From Methanosarcinales archaeon (GTDB lineage Archaea; Halobacteriota; Syntropharchaeia; Alkanophagales; Methanospirareceae), in assembly GCA_003661125.1 (NCBI GenBank), contig QMVO01000072.1, positions 1 through 7,684 on the forward strand: a stretch of DNA of 7,684 nucleotides. Direction: 5' to 3'. Both the position numbers and the translations under genes were made by a program. This document shows positions 1-5,883 of the stretch, in pieces (within the stretch, counting starts at the first letter, position 1; each line of letters begins with the position of its first letter). The notes under the pieces were generated by a model. It was not told the origin of the DNA. It did no database searches and was given only the letters and a program-made list of their open reading frames with translations.

Positions 1-1
1 A

Positions 2-1045
2 ATAGAAAAGGGAATGGACGCATTGGAAGTAGAAAAAGGCGATCCAGACTTATGCGTTTTAACCGATGCTACATATGTTAAAATAGAAGGGAACACGACA
101 GAGAAATACATTGATTTAATTCAGAACAAAACGGGTTGTTCGATTGGAAAAGGAAATTTATTGATGTTTCACCGACCAACGGACTACCAGCTAATAATTG
201 CCATGTTCAAAAAAGGAGCTAAGGCAAACAACAGTTATATCATAGCACTTAAAGAAAGAGATGCGGAGCCTAAAGCTGTTTTAACTACCGTTCCAATCAT
301 TACAAAGGAAGAGCGAGAAGAAGAGTGGGAAAGTGAATACTGGGTAAATTGGGAGACCTCAGCCGATGCGAAAGGAAATTGGACTGCTTTGGAAGGTGAT
401 TTTGGCGAAATTGGTCTCACAAGGAGTGATGCATTCAGCATAACGACAATTGCAAGTATCTGGAGCCTGGATGCTCCTTATGATTTCTTGAAATGCAGTG
501 AGTGGCACAACCATATATGTCCTGGCGTGAGTGCAGGTTACCTGATTACTGGATACATTCAGCAAAATTACCCTCTAAAAAGAGGTGAGAAATATATATG
601 GATTGCATCCCCCCCTTGGTGCAAAGACGATGCCATTCAGACCCTTCTGGATCTAACGCCGGGAAAGCGAAGTATGTTTGTAAAGCAGCTCTCTGAAGAG
701 CAAGAAGCAGAACTGCCAGCAGGCACTGCCGGGATACTCGTTAAATGGAACGAAACAGCGGGAAAAGGAACAGGTGTGGTAGTACAATTTAATTGGACCG
801 AAGCAAATGCAGTTTCAAATCTAAATGGAAGCAGTTATTTTCCTCCAGGATTTACTGCTAATCCTCTATTCTGGACGAGCAGGCTAAAAGGCGATTGGGG
901 TTTGATGCTTTATCTGGATTCACCAGAAAAGTTTGTAGAAGTTGCGAAGGAGTTCGATGTAACCTCGGAAATGCTGAGCCTGTTAGAAATGGCGGGGGTC
1001 AACCCCTACGTGGAAATCGGAATGATGGGAAAAACAACGGTGTAA
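2..1045 (+). CDS. FmdE-family extracytoplasmic protein (5'-truncated by window edge)
   Basis: The frame is open to the left edge, so the N-terminus, probably including a signal peptide, lies outside; the ATG at 14 is internal. Two FmdE-like modules (PF02663) are visible. The first is only the end of a module, with VLTDA and GCSIGKGNLL (residues 15-50 counted from the ATG at 14). The second is complete: HNHICPG at 165-171, then PPWCKDDAIQ at 201-210 and TPGKR. His165, His167, Cys169 and Cys203 are the expected metal ligands. Several N-x-S/T sequons (NTT, NKT, NNS, NWT, NET, NGS) suit a surface location. FmdE was named from the molybdenum formylmethanofuran dehydrogenase operon, but this long form is not an enzyme subunit with a known reaction. 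The next gene starts 3 nt downstream and two ABC permeases follow, so I infer a role in capturing a metal or metallo-ligand. The family call is firm; the role is not. Confidence 0.85.
   Translation: MEKGMDALEVEKGDPDLCVLTDATYVKIEGNTTEKYIDLIQNKTGCSIGKGNLLMFHRPTDYQLIIAMFKKGAKANNSYIIALKERDAEPKAVLTTVPIITKEEREEEWESEYWVNWETSADAKGNWTALEGDFGEIGLTRSDAFSITTIASIWSLDAPYDFLKCSEWHNHICPGVSAGYLITGYIQQNYPLKRGEKYIWIASPPWCKDDAIQTLLDLTPGKRSMFVKQLSEEQEAELPAGTAGILVKWNETAGKGTGVVVQFNWTEANAVSNLNGSSYFPPGFTANPLFWTSRLKGDWGLMLYLDSPEKFVEVAKEFDVTSEMLSLLEMAGVNPYVEIGMMGKTTV
1039..1042 (+). promoter_or_regulatory. GGTG ribosome-binding site for the PGF-CTERM gene
   Basis: GGTG lies 6 nt before the ATG at 1049 and runs into the TAA stop of the FmdE gene. 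It matches the archaeal anti-Shine-Dalgarno core. It supports both the chosen start and translation of the two genes from one mRNA. Confidence 0.6.
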
Positions 1046-1048
1046 GAT

Positions 1049-2365
1049 ATGAAAAAAATAAAACCTGTATTGGAATTATTCGGCATATCTGTGCTGTTAT
1101 TTGCAGTAGTATTAACAGTGACACCAGGAATCGCAGATGCGAGTGAAGCAATAGCAACGAGGACGCTGCCTGATGAACCGGTGCAGGCTGGTGAAAGTTT
1201 TCATGTAGCAATTGAGATATCGGATTACGGTGAGTTTGGTGCAGTAAATGAAACACTTCCAGAAGGGTTTTGTTATAAGACTTCTACTCTGGATTCTGGA
1301 TCTGTAAAAGTTTTTGGCGGAATGGTTAATAGCGCGAAAATTGAGACTGTTATGTTCGTATTTTCTGGTGTTACTTCTTTCACATACACTGTGACTGCGC
1401 CTGACACCGAAGGCATTTATACATTCAGTGGGGAACTCATAGATGACGACGAAAAACATGAGATTAAAGGCGATACGAAAATAGAAGTAGAAAAAGCAGA
1501 AGAAGAGGATGCGGAACCAACAGCCAAAAGAACGTTACCTGAAGAACCAGTCTCTGTCGGTGAAAGTTTCACCATAGAAATTGAAGCATCGCATTATGGT
1601 ACCATTGGTCACGTAGTCGAGACACTACCGGAAGAGTTTGTGTACGAAGATTCCACACTCAATCAGGAATCAGTAGAAGTAGAGGATGACACGGTTAGGT
1701 TCGAATTGTGGGGCGAACCTTCTTTCACCTACACTGTGACCGCACCTGAGACCGAGGGCGTTTATACTGTCACCGGGATACTCATAGATGATAACGAGAA
1801 CGAATATGACATAGAAGGAGATACCGAGATAGTAGTAGGAGAAAAAAGCGATGAAGTTTCACTGCCGGCAAACATAACTGCCTGGAACCCCATTGAAGCA
1901 ATTGTGAACAATACAGAAGGCGAATCAAGAACTTTCAATATCAGCATAAACCAAACAACAGATATTAGCTGGCAAATAAACGGGACAGAGGTGCAAACAA
2001 ACGAGAGTGTAACAGAAGCTGTTTATACAAACACGAGTGCTGTAGTAGGAATCTGGAACGTCTCTGCAATCGCAATTAACACAACAAATGGAACATCGGA
2101 TATGCATTCATGGATATGGCAGGTAACATCTATCTCAGCATTGAATATAACCCCAACACCTACACCAACTCCTACGCCAGCAGTAACTCCAATTCCTTCT
2201 TTAGCAGCAACCCCAACACCAGCACACAGACCTTCTCCAGGTACTACGGCTACACCAACGCCAGTGCCATCACTCCCAGGCTTCGAAGCAGAATTCGCTT
2301 TTGCTGCAATCTTTGCTGCGGTTTTAGCACACCTGATTTTGCAAAGAAAAAAGGAGAACAGTTAA
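1049..2365 (+). CDS. PGF-CTERM surface protein with tandem repeats and sequon-rich domain
   Basis: This 438-residue secreted, surface-anchored protein has five parts. Residues 1-32 are a signal peptide with a hydrophobic core at 11-25. Two homologous repeats (36-147 and 159-263) share the pattern RTLP-EPV--GESF, Y--G-V-ETLPE-F, SFTYTVTAP-TEG-YT and IDD. Residues 274-368 form a domain with NNTEGESRTFNIS and IWNVSAIA, a module typical of methanoarchaeal surface proteins, holding 11 N-x-S/T sequons. Residues 368-408 are a Thr/Pro linker. The end (409-435) has LPGFEAEFAF, a hydrophobic helix and QRKK: the PGF-CTERM signal, which archaeosortase A removes during lipid anchoring. In the operon it sits between FmdE and two permeases, so it may act as a cell-wall scaffold or receptor. 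No catalytic motif is seen. Repeat 1 carries a lone Cys75 where repeat 2 has Val. Confidence 0.88.
   Translation: MKKIKPVLELFGISVLLFAVVLTVTPGIADASEAIATRTLPDEPVQAGESFHVAIEISDYGEFGAVNETLPEGFCYKTSTLDSGSVKVFGGMVNSAKIETVMFVFSGVTSFTYTVTAPDTEGIYTFSGELIDDDEKHEIKGDTKIEVEKAEEEDAEPTAKRTLPEEPVSVGESFTIEIEASHYGTIGHVVETLPEEFVYEDSTLNQESVEVEDDTVRFELWGEPSFTYTVTAPETEGVYTVTGILIDDNENEYDIEGDTEIVVGEKSDEVSLPANITAWNPIEAIVNNTEGESRTFNISINQTTDISWQINGTEVQTNESVTEAVYTNTSAVVGIWNVSAIAINTTNGTSDMHSWIWQVTSISALNITPTPTPTPTPAVTPIPSLAATPTPAHRPSPGTTATPTPVPSLPGFEAEFAFAAIFAAVLAHLILQRKKENS
1154..1489 (+). repeat. Intragenic domain repeat, copy 1
   Basis: Encodes residues 36-147 of the PGF-CTERM protein. It shares TLP-EPV--GESF, STL---SV-V and SFTYTVTAP-TEG-YT with copy 2, and is slightly longer in the middle (GGMVNSAKIETVM). 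The similarity is clear at the protein level and diverged at the DNA level, so the duplication is old or already present in the family. Confidence 0.8.
1523..1837 (+). repeat. Intragenic domain repeat, copy 2
   Basis: Encodes residues 159-263 of the PGF-CTERM protein and matches copy 1 from RTLPEEPVSVGESF to IEGDTEIVV. An acidic stretch (KAEEEDAEP) joins the copies. The fold is probably an immunoglobulin-like beta sandwich; that is inferred from the alternating pattern and is not shown. Confidence 0.8.
2150..2272 (+). repeat. Low-complexity Thr/Pro linker
   Basis: Encodes residues 368-408, mostly TPTPTP with some Ala, Ser and Val. The 10-mer CCCCAACACC occurs twice (2151-2160 and 2211-2220). 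Such linkers commonly span the cell wall just before a PGF-CTERM anchor and are often O-glycosylated. Confidence 0.75.
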
Positions 2366-2383
2366 AGATAAAACCCACAAGAT

Positions 2384-2401
2384 TTTACACTGATTTACAC
2401 T
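2384..2401 (+). repeat. Two TTTACACT direct repeats upstream of the permease gene
   Basis: TTTACACT occurs at 2384-2391 and 2394-2401, exactly 10 bp (about one helical turn) apart, within the 53-bp gap before the permease ATG at 2419. Phased half-sites like this can be an operator for a dimeric regulator. They could also be chance in AT-rich DNA. Confidence 0.35.
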
Positions 2402-2418
2402 TTGAAAACATAAATAAA

Positions 2419-3342
2419 ATGCACATGAACATAATCACAAAAGTAGTTAGCTATGTCCTTATAATCTTCATCATTCTCTCGCTCAACTTCTTCTTACCAC
2501 GAATGATGCCCGCTGGTCCGCTATCAGACTCAGGCATAACGAGCAGTAATGAGTCGGTTCTGGAGGAATACATTAATTATATGGTCAATCTTGTGCATGG
2601 GGAGCTTGGCTGGTCAACATCCAGAAATGCCCCCGTGTGGGATGTATTAAAAGAGAGTTTAAAATGGACGGTCCTTCTCGTTGGCACTTCAACAGCGATT
2701 TATGTAATCGCAGGAATCCTAACAGGGGCAGTTTCAGCATGGAAAAAAGGGAAAAAAAGTGACGCTGGATTACTCGTTCTGCTTATTTCTCTCGCTTCAT
2801 TCCCTCCTTTCTTCCTTGGTATGCTGTTTATTGTCTTTTTAGCGTGGAGGTTAGACATATTTCCAAGATTCGGTGCACAAACGTTGTTTATAGATTATTC
2901 AACTCCTTTTGGCGTGGTATTAGATATATTGCACCACTTAATACTTCCGGCCGCTACGCTTACACTTACCAGTATAGGCGTAATATACCTCCTAACAAGG
3001 AACTCAATGCTTAATGTATTGGGCGAGGATTACATATTGGCTGCAAGGGCGAAGGGTTTGAGTGAGTGGTATATTATGCGCAAGCATGCGTTGAAGAACG
3101 CTCTACTTCCGATTATCACGATGGTAGCACTGGTAGCGGGATTCGTGATCACAGGAACGATTTTCGTCGAGACGGTGTTTGCATATCCTGGTGTTGGTGT
3201 GTTGGTCTATGAAGCTGTTCAAGCTCACGATTATCCACTCTTGCAAGGAGCATTTTTGATTATTGCGCTTGCCATCTTAGCTGTAAACTTCATTGCCGAT
3301 ATGGTATATGTCCATTTGGACCCAAGGGTGAGAGAAGAATGA
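2419..3342 (+). CDS. ABC transporter permease, NikB/DppB type
   Basis: An inner-membrane permease (307 residues from the ATG at 2419) of the peptide/nickel ABC importer family. TM1 is at 10-26 and ends in LNFFLPRMMP, where most relatives have PGDP. GELGWS at 61-66 precedes the core transmembrane domain, TM helices follow to about 296, and DPRVR is at 301-305. The EAA loop that docks on the ATPase is clear: AARAKG at 208-213 and HALKNALLP at 223-231. The extracytoplasmic segment after TM1 is short for the family. The frame is open back to 2110, but that part overlaps the PGF-CTERM gene and encodes Ser/Asn-rich sequence unlike a permease; 2419 places TM1 correctly. ATG at 2425 is also possible. 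No Shine-Dalgarno is evident. The family covers peptides, nickel, cobalt and oligosaccharides, so the substrate is unresolved. Confidence 0.92.
   Translation: MHMNIITKVVSYVLIIFIILSLNFFLPRMMPAGPLSDSGITSSNESVLEEYINYMVNLVHGELGWSTSRNAPVWDVLKESLKWTVLLVGTSTAIYVIAGILTGAVSAWKKGKKSDAGLLVLLISLASFPPFFLGMLFIVFLAWRLDIFPRFGAQTLFIDYSTPFGVVLDILHHLILPAATLTLTSIGVIYLLTRNSMLNVLGEDYILAARAKGLSEWYIMRKHALKNALLPIITMVALVAGFVITGTIFVETVFAYPGVGVLVYEAVQAHDYPLLQGAFLIIALAILAVNFIADMVYVHLDPRVREE
3327..3331 (+). promoter_or_regulatory. GGTGA ribosome-binding site for the second permease
   Basis: GGTGA lies 7 nt before the ATG at 3339, inside the last codons of the first permease. It fixes the second permease start at the ATGA overlap. 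Confidence 0.7.
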
Positions 3343-4181
3343 AGATCGCTTTCTTGAAGAAGTATTTGACGAACCAGCTTGGATTAATTGGGTTAGGAAT
3401 ATTGATTTTCTTTGTGGTAACCGCAGTTTTTGCACCTTATATCGCGCCATACGACCCTGATCAAAGATATAAATCCACAGACCACCCCAATTCGGCTCAT
3501 CTGCTCGGAACAAACCATGTAGGGCAGGATATACTAAGCGAGCTCATCTATGGCACACGAGTTTCACTTTTTATTACGTTATTTGCTTCCTTCGTATCAG
3601 CGTTTATAGGAACATCATTAGGGGTTATTGCTGGCTACTTTGGGCGAACTGACTTTTTCATTATGCGGATTGTGGATTTGTTCCTCACGATTCCAAGACT
3701 GCCGTTGATCATCATAATCGCAGCATTCATGCGGCCAAGCGTGTGGAATCTTGTATTTGTATTCGCATTGTTTGAGTGGTCAATAACCGCCCGTATTATC
3801 CGATCAGAGGTTTTAACGCTCAAAAACAGACCTTATGTAGATGCTACAAGGATGTTCGGTGCTGGTGATTTTTATATCTTAGGGCGGCATATTCTACCAA
3901 ACGTAGTTCCGTTGGTCGTTGTACAGTTGGTACTGGTATCAAGGTATATTATACTTGCAGAGTCGGGTTTGAGCTTTATTGGACTTGGCGACCCGACAGC
4001 AAAGAGCTGGGGCATGATACTCCATGACGCTTTTGAATATCCCACGATATTTATATCTGATGCATGGATGTGGTGGATGCTGCCGGCAGGAATGTGCATT
4101 GTACTCACGATACTTTCACTTACCTTCATCGGATACGCGCTGGAGGAACTGGTGAATCCGAGGTTGAAGTTATTGACATGA
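3339..4181 (+). CDS. ABC transporter permease, NikC/DppC type
   Basis: The partner permease (280 residues) that would form a heterodimer with the upstream NikB/DppB-like protein. TM1 is at 15-33, followed by FAPYIAPYDP. The hallmark LLGTNHVGQDILS is at 55-67 and GTRVSL at 72-77. The EAA loop runs from about 166 to 191 (YVDATRMFGAG, then HILPNVVP). The signature AESGLSFIGLGDP is at 207-219, followed by SWGMIL. NPRLKL at the C-terminus is also typical. Its start overlaps the stop of the first permease as ATGA, so the two are translationally coupled. The length is normal and I see no damage. The ATPase genes that usually follow (DppD/DppF or NikD/NikE) are absent: the next complete gene is an MBF1 regulator with its own promoter. 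Confidence 0.94.
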   Translation: MKIAFLKKYLTNQLGLIGLGILIFFVVTAVFAPYIAPYDPDQRYKSTDHPNSAHLLGTNHVGQDILSELIYGTRVSLFITLFASFVSAFIGTSLGVIAGYFGRTDFFIMRIVDLFLTIPRLPLIIIIAAFMRPSVWNLVFVFALFEWSITARIIRSEVLTLKNRPYVDATRMFGAGDFYILGRHILPNVVPLVVVQLVLVSRYIILAESGLSFIGLGDPTAKSWGMILHDAFEYPTIFISDAWMWWMLPAGMCIVLTILSLTFIGYALEELVNPRLKLLT

Positions 4182-4195
4182 AGGAGATAATATAG
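4178..4195 (+). other. Five-codon reading frame overlapping the permease stop (possible ATPase remnant)
   Basis: The stop of the NikC-like gene overlaps a new ATG in the same ATGA arrangement used between the two permeases. The new frame reads MKEII and then stops at TAG (4193-4195). ABC ATPase proteins of this family often begin with a similar short charged and hydrophobic start, so this could be what is left of a coupled ATPase gene. Five codons are too few to show homology and chance is quite possible. Confidence 0.25.
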
Positions 4196-4207
4196 GCGTA
4201 TAGTTAA

Positions 4208-4231
4208 TTATATATACAATATATAAATATA
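4208..4231 (+). promoter_or_regulatory. Archaeal TATA-type promoter of the MBF1 gene
   Basis: The 4201-4244 gap is almost pure A/T. TTATATATA at 4208-4216 is centred about 33 nt before the ATG, which predicts transcription starting near 4237 and a leader of only a few bases. A second box-like string, ATATAAATATA (4221-4231), lies too close to the ATG for a normal start. There is no Shine-Dalgarno, which fits leaderless or short-leader translation. Confidence 0.6.
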
Positions 4232-4244
4232 AAAGTAAAAAGAA

Positions 4245-4640
4245 ATGCAGTGTGAGATATGTGGCAAAGAAATAAAGGGAGAGGCACAATACGTAACAAT
4301 CGGCTCCTCTGAGCTGATGGTTTGTAAATCCTGCGCACGGTATGGAACAATTGTAGAGGAAAAAAAGGCAAAGGTTGCTAAGAGCAGAGTTAAATCAGAA
4401 TCGCGATTATATGAACAGATGGACCACGAGATAGAAGAGAGGATGGAAGGGATGGAAGATCACGGAAGAAAGATAAAAGAAGCGAGAGAAAAAGCAGGGC
4501 TGAAACAAGCAGAACTTGCAAAAAGGATAAATGAAAAACAATCTTTGTTACGGAAGATAGAAAATGAGGAGATAATACCTACTGATGAGGTGCGAAGGAA
4601 AATAGAGCGTGTTCTTGATATCTCATTGTCTCCGTCTTAA
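4245..4640 (+). CDS. Archaeal MBF1-type regulator: zinc ribbon plus HTH (short C-terminus)
   Basis: A cytoplasmic DNA/ribosome-associated protein of the multiprotein bridging factor 1 family (131 residues). The N-terminal zinc ribbon has MQCEICGKEI and VCKSC, with ligands Cys3, Cys6, Cys27 and Cys30. A charged linker (about 37-72) leads to a Cro/C1-type helix-turn-helix (74-126) with GRKIKEAREKAGLKQAELAKR and LLRKIENEEIIP. In eukaryotes MBF1 bridges activators to TBP; the archaeal protein has been linked to translation, and its exact role is unsettled. Most archaeal members continue after the HTH with a short conserved tail ending near TLGD-VKI. This one stops soon after LDISLS, and I see no such tail in the following bases. 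The start is secure because MQCEICG is the family's usual beginning. Confidence 0.9.
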   Translation: MQCEICGKEIKGEAQYVTIGSSELMVCKSCARYGTIVEEKKAKVAKSRVKSESRLYEQMDHEIEERMEGMEDHGRKIKEAREKAGLKQAELAKRINEKQSLLRKIENEEIIPTDEVRRKIERVLDISLSPS

Positions 4641-4645
4641 CTTAG

Positions 4646-4667
4646 TTCAAAAAGTGTGCTTTTAGAA
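4646..4667. terminator. Hairpin between convergent genes (possible bidirectional terminator)
   Basis: TTCAAAAAG (4646-4654) and CTTTTAGAA (4659-4667) pair over 9 bp with one mismatch around a TGTG loop. It lies in the 38-bp gap between the end of the MBF1 gene (4640) and the end of the minus-strand membrane-protein gene (4679). T-rich sequence follows on the plus strand (GTTTTAAC). Archaeal termination depends mainly on U-tracts, so the hairpin itself may not be needed. Confidence 0.4.
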
Positions 4668-4678
4668 ACGTTTTAACA

Positions 4679-5128
4679 TTAGCGAGTAATAGGTTTTAAC
4701 AGGTTGAGAAACACCATGCTTACAATCATGCATATCGCGAGCGCAGAAATGAATGCTTCCATTCCTATTGGAAATGCTCTTCCAATTGCGAGTTTCACAC
4801 CGCCCGTAATGGCAACAAAAGAGAACGTTGCACAAATAGCCATGAATAAGCCTTTAATAAGCGATTTAAACCCCTCACTTCCTTTCTCCCTTCCCTTTTC
4901 CTTCTCTCTCACCCTCCCTTTAGATTCGTAAAACACAGTGAAAATAACGAAGAAAATAGCGGCGATTAACAAAATGAAGTGTGCAGGAACAGGATTCCCC
5001 CTTTTTGTGAAAAATATCAAGCCAAAAGCTATATAAAGCATGAAAAATGCGAGTACGGTTGATAGAACAAGCGTTTTCAGGTATTTCCTATACCCTCTTA
5101 TTTTTCCGAACACTTTTTCTTTCCTCAT
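4679..5128 (-). CDS. Small four-helix membrane protein of unknown function
   Basis: I do not recognise a family. The 149 residues contain four likely membrane helices: 20-40 (VLSTVLAFFMLYIAFGLIFF), 50-67, 91-115 and 121-143. A basic N-terminus (RKEKVFGKIRGYRKYLK) suggests that the N-terminus is cytoplasmic. Between helices 2 and 3 is a highly charged loop (about 68-88) rich in Arg, Glu, Lys and Gly, which would also be cytoplasmic. It follows the HhH gene by 38 bp on the same strand and is probably the last gene of a CPBP protease/HhH/membrane-protein operon. The ATG at 5128 has no Shine-Dalgarno. The helices and normal hydrophobic coding pattern make it a believable gene, but no catalytic residues or transport motif stand out. 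Confidence 0.75.
   Translation of the reverse strand: MRKEKVFGKIRGYRKYLKTLVLSTVLAFFMLYIAFGLIFFTKRGNPVPAHFILLIAAIFFVIFTVFYESKGRVREKEKGREKGSEGFKSLIKGLFMAICATFSFVAITGGVKLAIGRAFPIGMEAFISALAICMIVSMVFLNLLKPITR
4871..4921. other. Polypyrimidine/polypurine tract within the membrane-protein gene
   Basis: On the plus strand, 49 of 51 bases are C or T, including an uninterrupted run of 33 (4878-4910); the exceptions are A at 4877 and 4911. The minus strand, which is the coding strand, is therefore nearly all purine and encodes the Arg/Glu/Lys/Gly loop. Tracts like this can form triplex structures, but coding for a charged loop explains it well enough. Confidence 0.6.
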
Positions 5129-5136
5129 AACACTTT

Positions 5137-5148
5137 CTTTTTAAAAAG
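5137..5148. promoter_or_regulatory. Palindrome CTTTTTAAAAAG in the HhH/membrane-protein gap
   Basis: A perfect 12-bp palindrome in the 38-bp gap between the HhH gene (stop at 5167) and the membrane-protein ATG (5128). On the minus strand its TTTTT could serve as a U-tract terminator for the HhH gene. TTTTTAAA also resembles a TATA box, but it lies only about 14 nt from the ATG, which is close even for a leaderless gene. Confidence 0.3.
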
Positions 5149-5166
5149 GTTGAACGTCTTTTGCAC

Positions 5167-5874
5167 TCATAGTGCTTCCCACTCCTCCTTTCCCATATCC
5201 GATTCCCGCAACCATATCGCCCAGCAGATCAATATTTGCGAATATCCTATCTCCTTCGATAGCTTCTCCATCTCTTCGATAAACTGTAAATCACTATTCG
5301 CATGAACACCGAACTCTCGTTCCACCACGCGTTTTATTATCTTATCAGGCATGCTCGTATCTACGCCAGCTTGCATTCGGAGATACTGGAATGTAATCAG
5401 TCCGATACCGTTAATTCGCCCTATTTCATCCTTTTTCCATTCTTTATGGTTTGCATGCTCCGCCCAATATCGCAGTGCAGCGAAATCTCCTTCTAACTCT
5501 CTATCCTTTTTAATGCCATTTAAAACACGGCTTATACCTATTGCAACCTGCCAAACACGTCGGTTATTCATCAGTGCTCTCAGTCTTGCATCTTCTGAAG
5601 AGAGTATTGAAAACGCCTTAAACGAACTTATCACCCCTGTGTGCACGTATTTACTGTAAAATTGCTTTACACGAGGGACAACGATTTTAAAGTAGTTTAA
5701 TCCGATTGAATCCAGCGAAGCATCTACAACTATCAATACCGCATTTCCATCCCACCGCTTACCATTCAAACATCGCCGTTCGCCCTCTTTCGCCGCCGCA
5801 AGCACTTCTTCAAATCTATCTTCAAAAATCTCCCTCGCTTTATGCAGCATGTTACCACGTGATTTTTCATTCAT
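5167..5874 (-). CDS. HhH DNA-glycosylase-superfamily-like protein without the catalytic lysine
   Basis: A 235-residue, mostly helical soluble protein. Residues 151-165 (IGRINGIGLITFQYL) fit a helix-hairpin-helix as in endonuclease III-type glycosylases, and MPDKIIKRV (175-183) fits the following segment with the conserved catalytic Asp (Asp177). Where endonuclease III has the Schiff-base lysine in GVGRKT, this protein has Ile160 in GIGLIT, so a lyase reaction is not expected. A monofunctional glycosylase or a non-catalytic DNA-binding role remains possible. No C-terminal 4Fe-4S cysteine cluster is present. The first 100 residues (VLIVVDASLDSIGLNYFKIVVP) match nothing I know. The gene begins 9 bp after the CPBP protease stop, so the two are very likely co-transcribed. 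The ATG at 5874 has no Shine-Dalgarno. The superfamily assignment rests on this short motif region only. Confidence 0.7.
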   Translation of the reverse strand: MNEKSRGNMLHKAREIFEDRFEEVLAAAKEGERRCLNGKRWDGNAVLIVVDASLDSIGLNYFKIVVPRVKQFYSKYVHTGVISSFKAFSILSSEDARLRALMNNRRVWQVAIGISRVLNGIKKDRELEGDFAALRYWAEHANHKEWKKDEIGRINGIGLITFQYLRMQAGVDTSMPDKIIKRVVEREFGVHANSDLQFIEEMEKLSKEIGYSQILICWAIWLRESDMGKEEWEAL

Positions 5875-5883
5875 ACGACGAAA

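Noticed and set aside
895..1459. Open frames on both strands across the FmdE/PGF-CTERM boundary (895-1146 plus, 999-1256 minus, 1112-1459 minus)
   Set aside because: They lie over two well-supported genes, have no recognisable domain, and their composition is that of off-frame reading.
2384..2401. NikR-type nickel operator
   Set aside because: The site is a direct repeat of TTTACACT, not the GTATGA/TCATAC inverted repeat of NikR.
2110..2418. In-frame upstream extension of the first permease gene, overlapping the end of the PGF-CTERM gene by 256 bases
   Set aside because: The extension is low-complexity Ser/Asn/Tyr sequence read from the Thr/Pro linker DNA in another frame. Permeases of this family start directly before TM1, which matches the ATG at 2419.
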